Assembly: GCA_947476285.1 (NCBI GenBank)
Contig: CANJPU010000004.1
Coordinates: forward strand, 79,142 to 143,141
Length of the DNA stretch: 64,000 nucleotides
From: Comamonadaceae bacterium
Lineage (GTDB): Bacteria > Pseudomonadota > Gammaproteobacteria > Burkholderiales > Burkholderiaceae_C
Reading direction: 5' to 3'
Shown: positions 8,356 through 17,105 of the stretch, one piece after another
Layout: each line of letters opens with the position of its first letter
How positions within the stretch are numbered: the first letter of the stretch is position 1
Made by a program: the position numbers and the translations under genes
Notes under the pieces: generated by a model
The model's database searches: none
Told to the model about the DNA's origin: nothing
Seen by the model: only the letters and a program-made list of their open reading frames with translations

Positions 8356-9366
8356 ATGTTGCGCTTCATCCTCACCCGCCTGTCGCTGATCATCCCGACT
8401 TTTTTCGGGATGACGCTGCTGGCGTTTTTCCTGATTCGCCTGGTGCCTGGCGATCCGATCGAGACGCTCGCCGGTGAGCGCGGCATCGACGCAGCCCGCC
8501 ACGCCAAGCTGCTCAAGGAATACGGCCTGGACCAGCCGGTGCTGGTGCAATACGGCATCTACATCGGCCGGGTGCTGCGCGGCGATCTGGGCAAGTCCAT
8601 CATCACCCAAGAGCCAGTGCTGCGCGAATTCATCGCCCTATTTCCCGCTACCGTGGAGCTGGCGGTTTGCGCCATTCTTTTCGCCTTGCTGCTGGGTATA
8701 CCGGCGGGCATCATTGCTGCGGTCAAGCGCAACTCGATCTTTGACCATGGCGTCATGGCCACATCGCTCACCGGCTATTCGATGCCGATATTCTGGTGGG
8801 GCCTGCTCCTGATTCTGCTGTTCTCGGTGCAACTGGGGTGGACGCCGGTCTCGGGCCGCATCTCGGTGCAGCACTTCATCGAGCCGACCACTGGCTTTTT
8901 ACTGATCGACTCACTGCTCACGGGCGACAAGGGCGCCTTCTGGTCCACCGTGCAGCATCTGATCCTGCCCACCATTGTGTTGGGCACCAACCCGCTGGCG
9001 GTGGTGGCGCGCATGACGCGATCGGCCATGCTGGAGGTGCTGGGCGAGGACTATATCCGTACCGCCCGCGCCAAGGGCCTGCCGCCGCTGCGCGTGGTGG
9101 GCGTGCATGCGCTGCGCAATGCGCTCATTCCGGTGGTCACCGTCATCGGCCTGCAAGTGGGTGTGCTGTTCACCGGCGCCATCTTGACCGAGACGATTTT
9201 TTCCTGGCCTGGCGTTGGCAAGTGGTTGATCGAGGCGATCAACCGCCGCGACTACCCGATTCTGCAAGGCGGCATGCTGCTCTTGGGCGGCGTGGTCATG
9301 TTGGTCAATCTGCTGGTTGATGTCACCTACGGCATCATCAACCCGCGCATCCGGCAGAGTCGATGA
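8356..9366 (+). CDS. dppB: Peptide/nickel-type ABC transporter permease (DppB-like)
   Basis: 336-aa inner-membrane permease. It begins with the typical Met-Leu-Arg-Phe-Ile-Leu-Thr-Arg-Leu and has about six hydrophobic spans. The EAA loop is readable as Glu-Asp-Tyr-Ile-Arg-Thr-Ala-Arg-Ala-Lys-Gly-Leu (around residues 230-245), which docks onto the ATPases. It is the first gene of dppB-dppC-dppD-dppF-dppA. Substrate is probably di- or oligopeptides given the DppA-like receptor, but nickel, heme or glutathione transporters share this architecture. Confidence 0.93.
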   Translation: MLRFILTRLSLIIPTFFGMTLLAFFLIRLVPGDPIETLAGERGIDAARHAKLLKEYGLDQPVLVQYGIYIGRVLRGDLGKSIITQEPVLREFIALFPATVELAVCAILFALLLGIPAGIIAAVKRNSIFDHGVMATSLTGYSMPIFWWGLLLILLFSVQLGWTPVSGRISVQHFIEPTTGFLLIDSLLTGDKGAFWSTVQHLILPTIVLGTNPLAVVARMTRSAMLEVLGEDYIRTARAKGLPPLRVVGVHALRNALIPVVTVIGLQVGVLFTGAILTETIFSWPGVGKWLIEAINRRDYPILQGGMLLLGGVVMLVNLLVDVTYGIINPRIRQSR

Positions 9367-9367
9367 C

Positions 9368-10270
9368 ATGACCGCAACCGTGCCCATCCCGACTCTTGCC
9401 GCCACGACGCCACCGGGGCCGCTGCGCGAGTTCTGGATTTCTTTCTCCGCCAACAAAGGCGCCGTCATGGGCTTGGTGGTGGTGGTGCTGCTGCTGCTGG
9501 TGGCCCTCTTCGCGCCTTGGCTCGCACCGCATGTGCCGGATGAGACGAATAGCGCCGCCTTTCTCAAGCCGCCCGCCTGGCAGGACGGCGGCATGCCGCA
9601 GTACTTGCTGGGCACCGATGCCATCGGCCGCGACATCCTCTCGCGCCTGATCTTTGGCGCGCGGCTGTCGCTGTCCATCGGACTGGCGGTGGTGTTGCTG
9701 TCGGTGGTCGTGGGCATTGCGCTGGGTCTGATCGCGGGTTTTGCGCGCGGCGTGGTGGAGATCGCCATCATGCGGCTGATGGACATCGTGCTGACTCTGC
9801 CCAGCCTGCTGTTGGCCATTGTGATCGTGGCCATTCTCGGGCCCGGCCTGGTCAATGCCATGCTGGCCGTGGCGGTGGTGGTGCTGCCGCACTATGTGCG
9901 CATCACCCGCGCAGCCGTGATCGCAGAGGTGTCCAGAGACTACGTGACGGCGGCGCGCATCAGCGGTGCCAGCACGCTGCGCCTGATGTTCAGCGAGGTG
10001 CTGCCCAACTGCGCGGCGCCGTTGATCGTGCAGGCCTCGCTGGGCGTGTCCACCGCCATCCTGGACGCGGCAGCCCTGGGCTTTCTGGGCTTGGGCGCGC
10101 AGCCGCCTTCGCCCGAATGGGGCACCATGCTGGCCGATGCGCGCGAATTCGTGCTGCGGGCCTGGTGGGTGGTCACTTTCCCGGGGCTGGCCATTTTGCT
10201 GGCGGTGCTGGCATTCAACCTCATGGGCGACGGGCTGCGCGACGCGCTCGACCCCAAGCTCAAACGATAG
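9368..10270 (+). CDS. dppC: Peptide-type ABC transporter permease (DppC-like)
   Basis: 300-aa second permease. The N-terminal cytoplasmic tail and first helix are followed by [13 protein letters not shown], a hallmark of the DppC/OppC family. The EAA loop is [12 protein letters not shown]. The ATG at 9368 lies one base after the dppB stop; an upstream in-frame codon at 9317 would put 17 unrelated residues before the family N-terminus and was rejected. Confidence 0.93.
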   Translation: MTATVPIPTLAATTPPGPLREFWISFSANKGAVMGLVVVVLLLLVALFAPWLAPHVPDETNSAAFLKPPAWQDGGMPQYLLGTDAIGRDILSRLIFGARLSLSIGLAVVLLSVVVGIALGLIAGFARGVVEIAIMRLMDIVLTLPSLLLAIVIVAILGPGLVNAMLAVAVVVLPHYVRITRAAVIAEVSRDYVTAARISGASTLRLMFSEVLPNCAAPLIVQASLGVSTAILDAAALGFLGLGAQPPSPEWGTMLADAREFVLRAWWVVTFPGLAILLAVLAFNLMGDGLRDALDPKLKR

Positions 10271-10280
10271 ATCGCGCGCC

Positions 10281-11300
10281 ATGCCACTGCTCGAAATCGA
10301 AGACCTGCATGTCGAGTTTCCCACCCAGGGAAGCGTCATGCGTGCGGTCGATGGCGTGAGTTTGAGTGTGGAAGAAGGCGAGGTGCTGGGCATCGTCGGC
10401 GAATCCGGCTCGGGCAAGAGCGTGACCATGATGGCCTTGATGGGCTTGATCGCCTTTCCTGGGCGGGTGCGCGCCAAGACCTTGCGCTTTGCCGGCCACG
10501 ATCTGCTGGGGATTGCGGATTCACAGCGAAGGCGTTTGGTGGGCAAGGACATGGCCATGATTTTTCAGGAGCCCACCACCAGCCTGAACCCGTGCTTCAC
10601 CATCGGCTGGCAACTGGTGGAGACGCTGCGCCTGCATTCACCGCTGGACGCAGCCAGCGCAAAACGGCGCGCCATTGAATTGCTGGAGCAGGTGGGCATA
10701 CCGGCCGCGCACACGCGGCTGAACGACTACCCGCACCAGATGTCCGGCGGCATGAACCAGCGTGTGATGATCGCCATGGCCATCTCCTGCAATCCGCGCC
10801 TGCTGATTGCCGATGAGCCGACCACCGCATTGGACGTGACGGTGCAAGCCCAGATTCTCGATCTGCTGCGATCGCTGCAAGAGGAGCGCGGCATGGCCCT
10901 GGTGCTGATCACCCACAACATGGGCGTGGTCAGCGAAATGGCCAAGCGCGTCGCAGTCATGTACGCGGGACAGGTGGTGGAGCAAGGGCCGGTGGCGCAT
11001 TTGTTTGAGCAGCCCCAGCATCCCTACACCGAAGCCTTGCTTGCGGCGCTGCCCGAGCGCGGGCCAGTTGGCCAGCGTCTGGCCACCATCCCCGGCGTTG
11101 TACCTGGCGTGTTCGATCGGCCCGAGGGCTGCCTGTTCGCGCCGCGCTGTGCCTATGCCACGCAGCATTGCACCACTGCTCGGCCACTGCTGCGACAGTG
11201 GCCGCCGGGTGAGGTGCGGTGTCACTACCCAATGAGCGACCTCGATCGCCAGGTGGCGATCGAGCGAGACAAGCCGGTGCAGATGGGGGTGAATGCGTGA
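10281..11300 (+). CDS. dppD: Peptide ABC transporter ATP-binding protein (DppD-like)
   Basis: 339-aa ATPase. Walker A Gly-Glu-Ser-Gly-Ser-Gly-Lys-Ser is at 40-47; the signature Met-Ser-Gly-Gly-Met-Asn-Gln-Arg and Walker B Leu-Leu-Ile-Ala-Asp-Glu-Pro follow. The C-terminal oligopeptide/dipeptide extension contains Cys residues (Gly-Cys-Leu-Phe-Ala-Pro-Arg-Cys), as in DppD/DppF, which can carry an iron-sulfur cluster. The ATG at 10281, 11 nt after dppC, gives the usual start of the family. The stop overlaps the dppF GTG. Confidence 0.93.
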   Translation: MPLLEIEDLHVEFPTQGSVMRAVDGVSLSVEEGEVLGIVGESGSGKSVTMMALMGLIAFPGRVRAKTLRFAGHDLLGIADSQRRRLVGKDMAMIFQEPTTSLNPCFTIGWQLVETLRLHSPLDAASAKRRAIELLEQVGIPAAHTRLNDYPHQMSGGMNQRVMIAMAISCNPRLLIADEPTTALDVTVQAQILDLLRSLQEERGMALVLITHNMGVVSEMAKRVAVMYAGQVVEQGPVAHLFEQPQHPYTEALLAALPERGPVGQRLATIPGVVPGVFDRPEGCLFAPRCAYATQHCTTARPLLRQWPPGEVRCHYPMSDLDRQVAIERDKPVQMGVNA

Positions 11301-12313
11301 GCGTCGTTGTTCAGGCCCAGAACCTGCGACAGATTTACAAGATCCGGCGCGGCATGTTCCGTGAGCCGGCGCTGCTGCAGGCGGTGGGGGGCGTGTCGTT
11401 TTCCATCGAGGCAGGCAAGACGCTGGCGGTGGTGGGCGAATCGGGCTGCGGCAAGTCCACACTGGCGCGCATGGTCTCGCTGATCGAAAAACCCAGCGAA
11501 GGCACGCTCATGCTGGACGGCAGCGATGCCGTCAACACGCCGGCGCAAGACAAGCGTCGCTTGCGGCAAGCGGTGCAGCTTGTGTTTCAGAATCCCTACG
11601 GCTCGCTCAACCCGCGCAAGAAAGTCGGCGCCATGCTGGAAGACCCGCTGGCGATCAACACCAATCTGGATAAGGCGCAGCGCGTCGAGAGAGCGCGCGC
11701 CATGCTTGCGCAAGTCGGTCTGCGGCCCGAGTATGCCAACCGCTATCCGCACATGTTCTCGGGCGGTCAGCGTCAGCGCATCGCGATCGCGCGTGCGCTG
11801 ATGCTCAAGCCAAAGCTTCTGGTGGCCGACGAGCCGGTCTCCGCGCTGGATGTGTCGATCCAGGCGCAGGTGCTCAACTTGCTGTCGGACTTGCAGGACG
11901 AATTCAAGCTGGCATACCTTTTCATTTCGCACGACCTCGCAGTGGTGCGGCACATCGCGCATGACGTGCTGGTGATGTATCTGGGCCATGTGATGGAGCA
12001 AGGCCCGAAAGCCGAAATCTTCGAACGGCCTTCGCACCCCTATACCCAGGCCTTGCTCGCATCCACGCCCGGGGTCGGCGCGCGCCATGTGCAGCGCATC
12101 GTGCTCAAGGGCGAACTGCCCTCGCCGCTTGCCCCGCCCAGCGGCTGTGTGTTCTCCAGCCGTTGTCCTTATGCGGCGCCGAGGTGCAGTGCCGAGCGGC
12201 CTGAGCCGCTACCGGTGCAAGGGCGGGTTGTCGCCTGTCACTTCGCTGGGCAGTTCCTGGAATCGGGTTTTCCCGCAGTGGCGTCTGCGGATAATGCGGC
12301 ACTCTCCGGCTGA
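11297..12313 (+). CDS. dppF: Peptide ABC transporter ATP-binding protein (DppF-like)
   Basis: 338-aa second ATPase with Walker A Gly-Glu-Ser-Gly-Cys-Gly-Lys-Ser at 47-54, signature Phe-Ser-Gly-Gly-Gln-Arg-Gln-Arg and Walker B Leu-Leu-Val-Ala-Asp-Glu-Pro. The start is the GTG of a GTGA overlap with dppD. An upstream ATG in the same frame (11219) would read through the dppD C-terminus and was rejected. The Cys-rich C-terminal extension (Gly-Cys-Val-Phe-Ser-Ser-Arg-Cys) is present, as in DppD. Confidence 0.92.
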   Translation: MSVVVQAQNLRQIYKIRRGMFREPALLQAVGGVSFSIEAGKTLAVVGESGCGKSTLARMVSLIEKPSEGTLMLDGSDAVNTPAQDKRRLRQAVQLVFQNPYGSLNPRKKVGAMLEDPLAINTNLDKAQRVERARAMLAQVGLRPEYANRYPHMFSGGQRQRIAIARALMLKPKLLVADEPVSALDVSIQAQVLNLLSDLQDEFKLAYLFISHDLAVVRHIAHDVLVMYLGHVMEQGPKAEIFERPSHPYTQALLASTPGVGARHVQRIVLKGELPSPLAPPSGCVFSSRCPYAAPRCSAERPEPLPVQGRVVACHFAGQFLESGFPAVASADNAALSG

Positions 12314-12343
12314 CAGCCAAATCAACTTTTGAAGGAGTCACTC

Positions 12344-13942
12344 ATGAAGTTCTTTCCCCATCGCAAGCACTTTGCGATTGCCGCCCTGGCTCTGGCCGCC
12401 ACGGCGAGCGTTGGCGCCAAGACCCTGGTTTTCTGCTCCGAAGGCAGCCCGGAAAATTTCTATCCGGGCGTCAACACCACCGGCACTTCATTCGATGGCA
12501 ACGAGCCCATCTACAACCGCCTGGTCGAGTTCGAGCGCGGCGGCACAAAGGTGGTGCCTGGCCTGGCCGAGCGCTGGCAGATTTCGCCGGATGGGTTGAC
12601 CTACACCTTCTACCTGCGCAAGGGCGTCAAGTGGCACGACCATCGCAGCTTCAAGCCCACGCGCGACTTCAACGCGGACGACATCATTTTTGGTTTCGAG
12701 CGGCAATGGAAGGAAGACAACGCCTTCTTCAAGGTGACCAGCAGCAACCACTCCTATTTCAATGACATGGGCTTGCCCAAGTTGCTCAAGTCAGTGGAGA
12801 AGGTCGACGACTACACCGTCAAGATCGTGTTGGACAAGCCCGAAGCGCCTTTCCTGTCCAACTTGGCTATGCCGTATGCGGCGATTCAATCCAAGGAGTA
12901 TGCCGATGCCATGTTGAAGGCCGGCACACCCGAGAAGATCGACCAGGAGCCGATCGGCACCGGCCCTTTCTACCTGGTGCAGTACCAGAAGGACGCCGTG
13001 GTGCGCTTCAAGTCCTTTGCGCGCTACTGGGGCGGCAAGGCCAAGATTGATGATCTGGTCTATGCGATCACGCCCGACGCCTCGGTGCGCTGGGCCAAGC
13101 TGCAAAAGGGCGAGTGCCATGTCATGCCCTACCCCAACCCGGCCGACTTGGAGGCGATCCGCAAGGACCCGAACATCCGGGTGCTGGAGCAGCCGGGCCT
13201 GAACGTCGGCTACCTGGCCTTCAACACCCAGAAGAAACCCTTCGACGATGTGCGTGTGCGCAAAGCCATCAGCATGGCCATCAACAAGAAGGCCATCATC
13301 GACGGCGTCTACCTGGGCACCGGCGTGGCAGCCAAGAACCCGCTGCCGCCTTCCATGTCGGCCTACAACACTGCGATCAAGGATGACCCCTTCGATCCAG
13401 TTGCCGCCAAAAAGCTGCTGGCTGCGGCCGGCTTCCCCAACGGCCTGGAGACCGATCTGTGGGCCATGCCAGTGCAGCGCCCCTACAACCCCAATGCCAA
13501 GCGCATCGCCGAACTGATGCAGGCCGATCTGGCCAAGATCGGCGTGAAGGCCGAGATCAAGACTTTCGAATGGGGCGAGTACCGCAAGCGCATGCAGGCC
13601 GGTGAACACCAAATGGGCATGCTCGGCTGGACCGGCGACAACGGCGACCCCGACAATTTCCTCTACACCCTGCTCGGTTGCGAGTCGTCCAAGACCAATG
13701 GCTCCAACGTCGCCAAGTTCTGCTTCCAGCCTTTCGAAGATCTGGTGCTCAAGGCCAAGACCGTCTCCAAGCCGGCAGACCGCGATGCCTTGTACAAGAA
13801 GGCCCAGGTCATCTTCAAGGAGCAGGCGCCCTGGTTCACCATCGCCCACGCGGTGCAGCTCAAGCCAGTGCGCAAGGAAGTCATCGACTTCAAGTTGAGC
13901 CCATTTGGGCGGCACAACTTCTATGGAGTGGACATCAAGTAG
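12344..13942 (+). CDS. dppA: Periplasmic dipeptide-binding protein (DppA-like, SBP_bac_5)
   Basis: 532-aa family-5 solute-binding protein. Residues 1-24 form a signal peptide; the mature part begins near Lys-Thr-Leu-Val-Phe-Cys-Ser-Glu-Gly-Ser-Pro-Glu. The DppA-like stretch Gly-Val-Lys-Trp-His-Asp and Asn-Ala-Asp-Asp-Ile follows. The ATG at 12344 has a GAAGGAG Shine-Dalgarno at 12331-12337. It follows dppF by 30 bp and is last in the transporter operon (order B, C, D, F, A). The peptide specificity is inferred from similarity of sequence style to DppA. Confidence 0.93.
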   Translation: MKFFPHRKHFAIAALALAATASVGAKTLVFCSEGSPENFYPGVNTTGTSFDGNEPIYNRLVEFERGGTKVVPGLAERWQISPDGLTYTFYLRKGVKWHDHRSFKPTRDFNADDIIFGFERQWKEDNAFFKVTSSNHSYFNDMGLPKLLKSVEKVDDYTVKIVLDKPEAPFLSNLAMPYAAIQSKEYADAMLKAGTPEKIDQEPIGTGPFYLVQYQKDAVVRFKSFARYWGGKAKIDDLVYAITPDASVRWAKLQKGECHVMPYPNPADLEAIRKDPNIRVLEQPGLNVGYLAFNTQKKPFDDVRVRKAISMAINKKAIIDGVYLGTGVAAKNPLPPSMSAYNTAIKDDPFDPVAAKKLLAAAGFPNGLETDLWAMPVQRPYNPNAKRIAELMQADLAKIGVKAEIKTFEWGEYRKRMQAGEHQMGMLGWTGDNGDPDNFLYTLLGCESSKTNGSNVAKFCFQPFEDLVLKAKTVSKPADRDALYKKAQVIFKEQAPWFTIAHAVQLKPVRKEVIDFKLSPFGRHNFYGVDIK

Positions 13943-13944
13943 TC

Positions 13945-14643
13945 ATGGGCTTGGCCATCGTCAGCGCCATGCACGAAGAGCTGGCTGCGGTTCTGGAACT
14001 GATGCCCGATGAACACAAGCAGCTCGCCGCAGGGCGCGAGTTCTGGCTGGGTCATTTGCATGGGCAGGAGGTGGTGGCCGTGCTCTCGCGGGTGGGCAAG
14101 GTGGCGGCTGCCACCACTGCCACCGCGCTGATCGAGCGCTTTGGCGTCACGCGCATGGTCTTCACTGGCGTGGCCGGCGGTCTTGGGCCAGGTGTGAATG
14201 TGGGTGATGTGGTGGTGGCCGACAGCTTCATGCAGCATGACATGGATGCCTCGCCCGTTTTTCCCAAGTATGAGATTCCGCTCTACGGCATGAGCCGCTT
14301 TGCCACCGACACCGCCTTGTCGGCAAAGTTGGCGCAGGCTGCAGAGCGCGCCTTGCCGGGCGTGGCAGTGCACAGGGGCTTGGTGCTCAGCGGGGATCGC
14401 TTTGTCTCAACCACACTTGAATGCCGGGCGCTGCAAGCAGCCTTGCCCGAGGCGCTTGCCGTGGAGATGGAGGGTGCGGCTTTTGCCCAGGTCTGTCATG
14501 ACTACGGCCTGCCGTTTGCCGCAGTGCGAACCATCTCCGACCGCGCCGACGATGACGCGCATGTGGACTTCGCCCGATTTATCCGCGAGGTCGCCAGCCG
14601 CCATTCGGCTGCCATCGTGCGCGAGTTGCTGGCTGCGTCATAG
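13945..14643 (+). CDS. mtnN: 5'-methylthioadenosine/S-adenosylhomocysteine nucleosidase
   Basis: 232-aa nucleosidase that cleaves adenine from methylthioadenosine and S-adenosylhomocysteine, recycling SAM by-products. The N-terminus Ile-Val-Ser-Ala-Met-His-Glu-Glu places the catalytic Glu at residue 12, as in E. coli MtnN. The ribose-binding stretch Val-Glu-Met-Glu-Gly-Ala-Ala-Phe and the catalytic Asp in Thr-Ile-Ser-Asp-Arg-Ala-Asp follow. The ATG at 13945 is 2 nt after dppA, so it likely shares that transcript. A longer upstream in-frame ORF overlaps dppA and is unlike the family. Confidence 0.9.
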   Translation: MGLAIVSAMHEELAAVLELMPDEHKQLAAGREFWLGHLHGQEVVAVLSRVGKVAAATTATALIERFGVTRMVFTGVAGGLGPGVNVGDVVVADSFMQHDMDASPVFPKYEIPLYGMSRFATDTALSAKLAQAAERALPGVAVHRGLVLSGDRFVSTTLECRALQAALPEALAVEMEGAAFAQVCHDYGLPFAAVRTISDRADDDAHVDFARFIREVASRHSAAIVRELLAAS

Positions 14644-14672
14644 CCGCCAGAGCGCGCCACCGGCCGACGCCG

Positions 14673-14735
14673 GGCCGCCCCGAGGCGGCCGGGGCCCCCT
14701 CGGGGGGGCAGCGCCGCGGCGTAGCCGCAAGCGTG
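14673..14735. repeat. GC-rich palindromic intergenic element between mtnN and corA (possible two-way terminator)
   Basis: Between the convergent mtnN and corA stops lies a dense set of palindromes: GGCCGCC-CCGA-GGCGGCC (14673-14690) and CCCCC-TC-GGGGG (14695-14706), then a Gly-codon-like GC-rich tail to about 14735. No T tract follows on either strand. The block resembles the dispersed intergenic repeat seen downstream of many genes in Comamonadaceae. I found only one copy in this window, so the repeat status rests on recognition rather than on an internal comparison. Confidence 0.55.
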
Positions 14736-14741
14736 GGGGCA

Positions 14742-15728
14742 CTATCTCAACCAACCTCTTTTGCGGAAGTACCACATCGGGACCAAGGCGCTGGCCACCA
14801 TCAGGACCAGCGCGTACGGGTAGCCCCATGTCTGTGCCAGCTCTGGCATGAACTGAAAGTTCATGCCGTAGATGCTGGCGATCAAGGTGGGCGGCAGCAG
14901 AGCCACGCTGGCCACCGAAAAGATCTTGATGATCTTGTTCTGGTTGATGTTGATGAAACCGACGGTGGCATCCATCAGGAAGTTGATCTTGTCAAACAGG
15001 AAGGCGGTGTGGTTGTCCAGCGACTCGATGTCGCGCAAAATTTGCCGCGCCTCCTCGAACTGCCCGGCATTGAGCATGCGGCTTCGCATCATGAAGCTCA
15101 CCGCGCGGCGGGTGTCCATCACATTGCGGCGGATGCGGCCGTTCAAGTCTTCCTGGCGGGCGATTTCGCCCAGCACTTCACCGGCCAGGGTGTCGGTCAC
15201 TTCGCCAGCCAGCACTTGCTTGCTGACTTTTTCAAGTTCGTCGTAGATGCCCTCCAGCGTGTCGGCTGAGTATTCGGCGTCGGCGTCGAAGAGTTTGAGC
15301 AGTACTTCCTTGGCATCTTCGATCAGCCCCGGCGCGCGGCGCGCGCGCAGGCGCAGCAGCCGAAATACGGGCACGTCTTCATCGTGGATGGAGAACAGCA
15401 CGCCTTTGCTCTTGAGCGAGTCGTTGGACAGATTGAGTATGAAGGCCACCCGAACCGTGCGCGGTTCTTCGTCATCGGCGATCAGGAAGTCGCTGCGGAT
15501 GTGAAGATCGCCGTTGTCTTCTTCGTAGAAACGGGCGGACTCCTCGATGTCCTCGTCCATGGCGTCTTCTGGAATGGACAGGCCGAAATACTGCTTGACC
15601 CAGCGTTTTTCTTCGATGGTGGGCGACTCAAGGTCGACCCAGATCGGCTGGAACTTGGAGAGCTCTTCCAGCGATTCGATCTCTTCCTGGAAGAGACGCC
15701 CGTTGGCGAGCGTGAAGATGTTGAGCAT
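14742..15728 (-). CDS. corA: CorA family magnesium/cobalt transporter
   Basis: 328-aa inner-membrane divalent cation channel. The long acidic N-terminal cytoplasmic domain is followed by a coiled-coil-like region and two C-terminal helices, with the selectivity motif Gly-Met-Asn at 288-290 (preceded by Tyr) and a short basic tail. Length and motif position match the family. It is transcribed away from hpf and has an unusually long 5' region containing a 9-bp hairpin (separate entry). Confidence 0.95.
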   Translation of the reverse strand: MLNIFTLANGRLFQEEIESLEELSKFQPIWVDLESPTIEEKRWVKQYFGLSIPEDAMDEDIEESARFYEEDNGDLHIRSDFLIADDEEPRTVRVAFILNLSNDSLKSKGVLFSIHDEDVPVFRLLRLRARRAPGLIEDAKEVLLKLFDADAEYSADTLEGIYDELEKVSKQVLAGEVTDTLAGEVLGEIARQEDLNGRIRRNVMDTRRAVSFMMRSRMLNAGQFEEARQILRDIESLDNHTAFLFDKINFLMDATVGFININQNKIIKIFSVASVALLPPTLIASIYGMNFQFMPELAQTWGYPYALVLMVASALVPMWYFRKRGWLR

Positions 15729-15770
15729 GGCTCACTCCCGTGACTTCGGATGGGTTTTATGGCAGCTGCT

Positions 15771-15802
15771 GCTTTCAACCCCGTGTCAACGGTGTTGAAA
15801 GC
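15771..15802 (-). promoter_or_regulatory. Hairpin in the corA 5' leader
   Basis: Perfect 9-bp inverted repeat GCTTTCAAC / GTTGAAAGC (15771-15779 and 15794-15802) with a 14-nt loop, about 45-75 nt upstream of the corA start. It has no U tract, so it is not an obvious terminator. A role in magnesium-dependent control of corA is possible but purely inferred from position; a protein operator is the alternative. Confidence 0.4.
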
Positions 15803-16005
15803 TACCGACTGGGGTAGTTTTCCAAGGAGCCTTCTCCAGAAATTGCGACCGCGCGATTATGCCGCGCGCACGGCCTTTCGGGTCAGCCTTGGGATGAGAA
15901 ATTCTTCTCCTGACCCCTGCCCGGCTAAAAACACCAAGGATTTCAAGCACTTGGAAGCTCTCGGGGAAAACCACCATCGGGGCTGCGGCCATTGAGCAAA
16001 ATCAA

Positions 16006-16034
16006 TTGCTTTTCACGGTGATTAGGGGCATAGT
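16006..16034 (+). promoter_or_regulatory. Possible sigma-70 promoter for hpf
   Basis: TTGCTT (16006-16011) and CATAGT (16029-16034) are separated by 17 bp. Match to consensus is partial (3/6 and 4/6). It lies about 85 bp upstream of the hpf start. Reported mainly because no better promoter is visible. Confidence 0.3.
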
Positions 16035-16119
16035 GGTTTGACCTTCAGAGAATCCAAGTTCCCGGCCGTCGGGCATGCAGGGCGGCCATTTCAACCCGAA
16101 ATGAAACAGGAGGTCATTC

Positions 16120-16449
16120 ATGAACTTGACGATCAGCGGTCACCATCTCGAAGTCACCCCAGCGCTTCGCAACTATGTGACAAGCAAGCTTGATCGAATC
16201 ACCAGGCACTTTGACCAGATCGTGGACATCAGAGTGTTGCTTACCGTGGAGAAACTGAAGGAGAAAGAGCGACGACAGCGCGCCGAGTGCAAGATCCGCG
16301 TCAAGGGCAAGGACATCTTTGCCGGCAGTTCCGACGAGGATCTTTACGCCGCAGTCGACAAGCTATGCGATGTGCTGGACCGCAAGGTCATCAGCCACAG
16401 CACGCGCCTGCAGGACCATCACCATGAGGCCCCTAAGCGCCTGATGTAA
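16120..16449 (+). CDS. hpf: Ribosome hibernation promoting factor (HPF/RaiA family, short form)
   Basis: 109-aa protein that binds the decoding centre of 30S subunits in stationary phase and promotes 100S dimers. The N-terminus (Asn-Leu-Thr-Ile-Ser-Gly-His-His-Leu) and the stretch Val-Thr-Ser-Lys-Leu-Asp-Arg-Ile are typical. The His-rich tail after residue 98 is common in proteobacteria. The strong Shine-Dalgarno AGGAGG at 16108-16113 fixes the ATG at 16120. In many proteobacteria hpf follows rpoN; here rpoN lies about 34 kb away. Confidence 0.93.
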   Translation: MNLTISGHHLEVTPALRNYVTSKLDRITRHFDQIVDIRVLLTVEKLKEKERRQRAECKIRVKGKDIFAGSSDEDLYAAVDKLCDVLDRKVISHSTRLQDHHHEAPKRLM

Positions 16450-16468
16450 GACAGACAATGAAACGAGG

Positions 16469-16495
16469 GGCGTCCGAGAGGGCGCCTTTTTGTTT
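16469..16495 (+). terminator. Rho-independent terminator after hpf
   Basis: Stem GGCGTCC / GGGCGCC (16469-16475 and 16480-16486, one T-G wobble) with a GAGA tetraloop, followed by five T residues and a further T-rich stretch. It separates hpf from ptsN, which therefore needs its own promoter; CATAAT at 16553-16558 is a candidate -10. Confidence 0.85.
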
Positions 16496-16571
16496 TGTGG
16501 CGCCAGCGGGTCGCTTCCGGGCCCCGGCCAGCAGGTGTTGGCCCGGCAGGTGCATAATCGTTAACCCGAAT

Positions 16572-17039
16572 ATGAACAGACTCGCGTCCATCCTGCCTGC
16601 TGCTCAAGTGCTTGTGAGCGTCGATGCCACCAGCAAGAAGCGCGCCTTCGAAGAGGCGGGCCTTCTGTTCGAGAACCTCCACGGCCTGTCCCGCGCTCTG
16701 ATCACCGACAGCCTGTTCGCTCGCGAACGTCTTGGCTCCACCGGCCTGGGCCATGGCGTTGCCATTCCTCATGGCCGCATCAAAGGCCTGAAGGCGCCCA
16801 TGGCCGCGCTGTTCCGGCTGGCCCAGCCGATTGGCTTCGACGCCCCGGACGAGCAGCCGGTGGGGCTGCTGATCTTCCTGCTGGTGCCCGAAGCCGCCAC
16901 CCAGAAGCACCTGGAAATCCTCTCCGAGATCGCCGAGCTGCTCAGCGATGCGCCCTTGCGCGAGAAGATCAAAGCCTGCAACGACGCAGCCGAGCTGCAC
17001 CGCATGATTGCCACCTGGCAATCCGCCCAGCCCGCTTGA
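16572..17039 (+). CDS. ptsN: PTS IIA-like nitrogen regulatory protein (PtsN)
   Basis: 155-aa EIIA-Ntr of the nitrogen phosphotransferase system, a phosphate-accepting regulator of potassium transport and other processes. The phospho-acceptor histidine is at residue 67 in Gly-Val-Ala-Ile-Pro-His-Gly-Arg. The ATG at 16572 begins the family sequence. A CATAAT hexamer ends 13 nt upstream, implying a leader of only about 7 nt and no clear Shine-Dalgarno. It is followed by hprK, the Burkholderiales/Neisseria-type arrangement. Confidence 0.93.
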   Translation: MNRLASILPAAQVLVSVDATSKKRAFEEAGLLFENLHGLSRALITDSLFARERLGSTGLGHGVAIPHGRIKGLKAPMAALFRLAQPIGFDAPDEQPVGLLIFLLVPEAATQKHLEILSEIAELLSDAPLREKIKACNDAAELHRMIATWQSAQPA

Positions 17040-17105
17040 GACCATGCCGGACGGGCTTGAAACACCTGCACCCTTCCTGACGGACCGCCCCCGTCGCACG
17101 GCGCC

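Larger units (their letters stand above)
15729..16119. other. Intergenic region between divergent corA and hpf (391 bp)
   Basis: No convincing ORF on either strand. It holds the corA leader with a hairpin (15771-15802), a possible corA -10 (CATAAT on the minus strand, near 15854-15859), and a weak hpf promoter (16006-16034). The rest looks unstructured. No sigma-54 (GG-N10-GC type) promoter was recognised. Confidence 0.6.

Noticed and set aside
15950..16110. Sigma-54 promoter for hpf
   Set aside because: No GG-N10-GC pair of the -24/-12 type with flanking consensus was found upstream of hpf.
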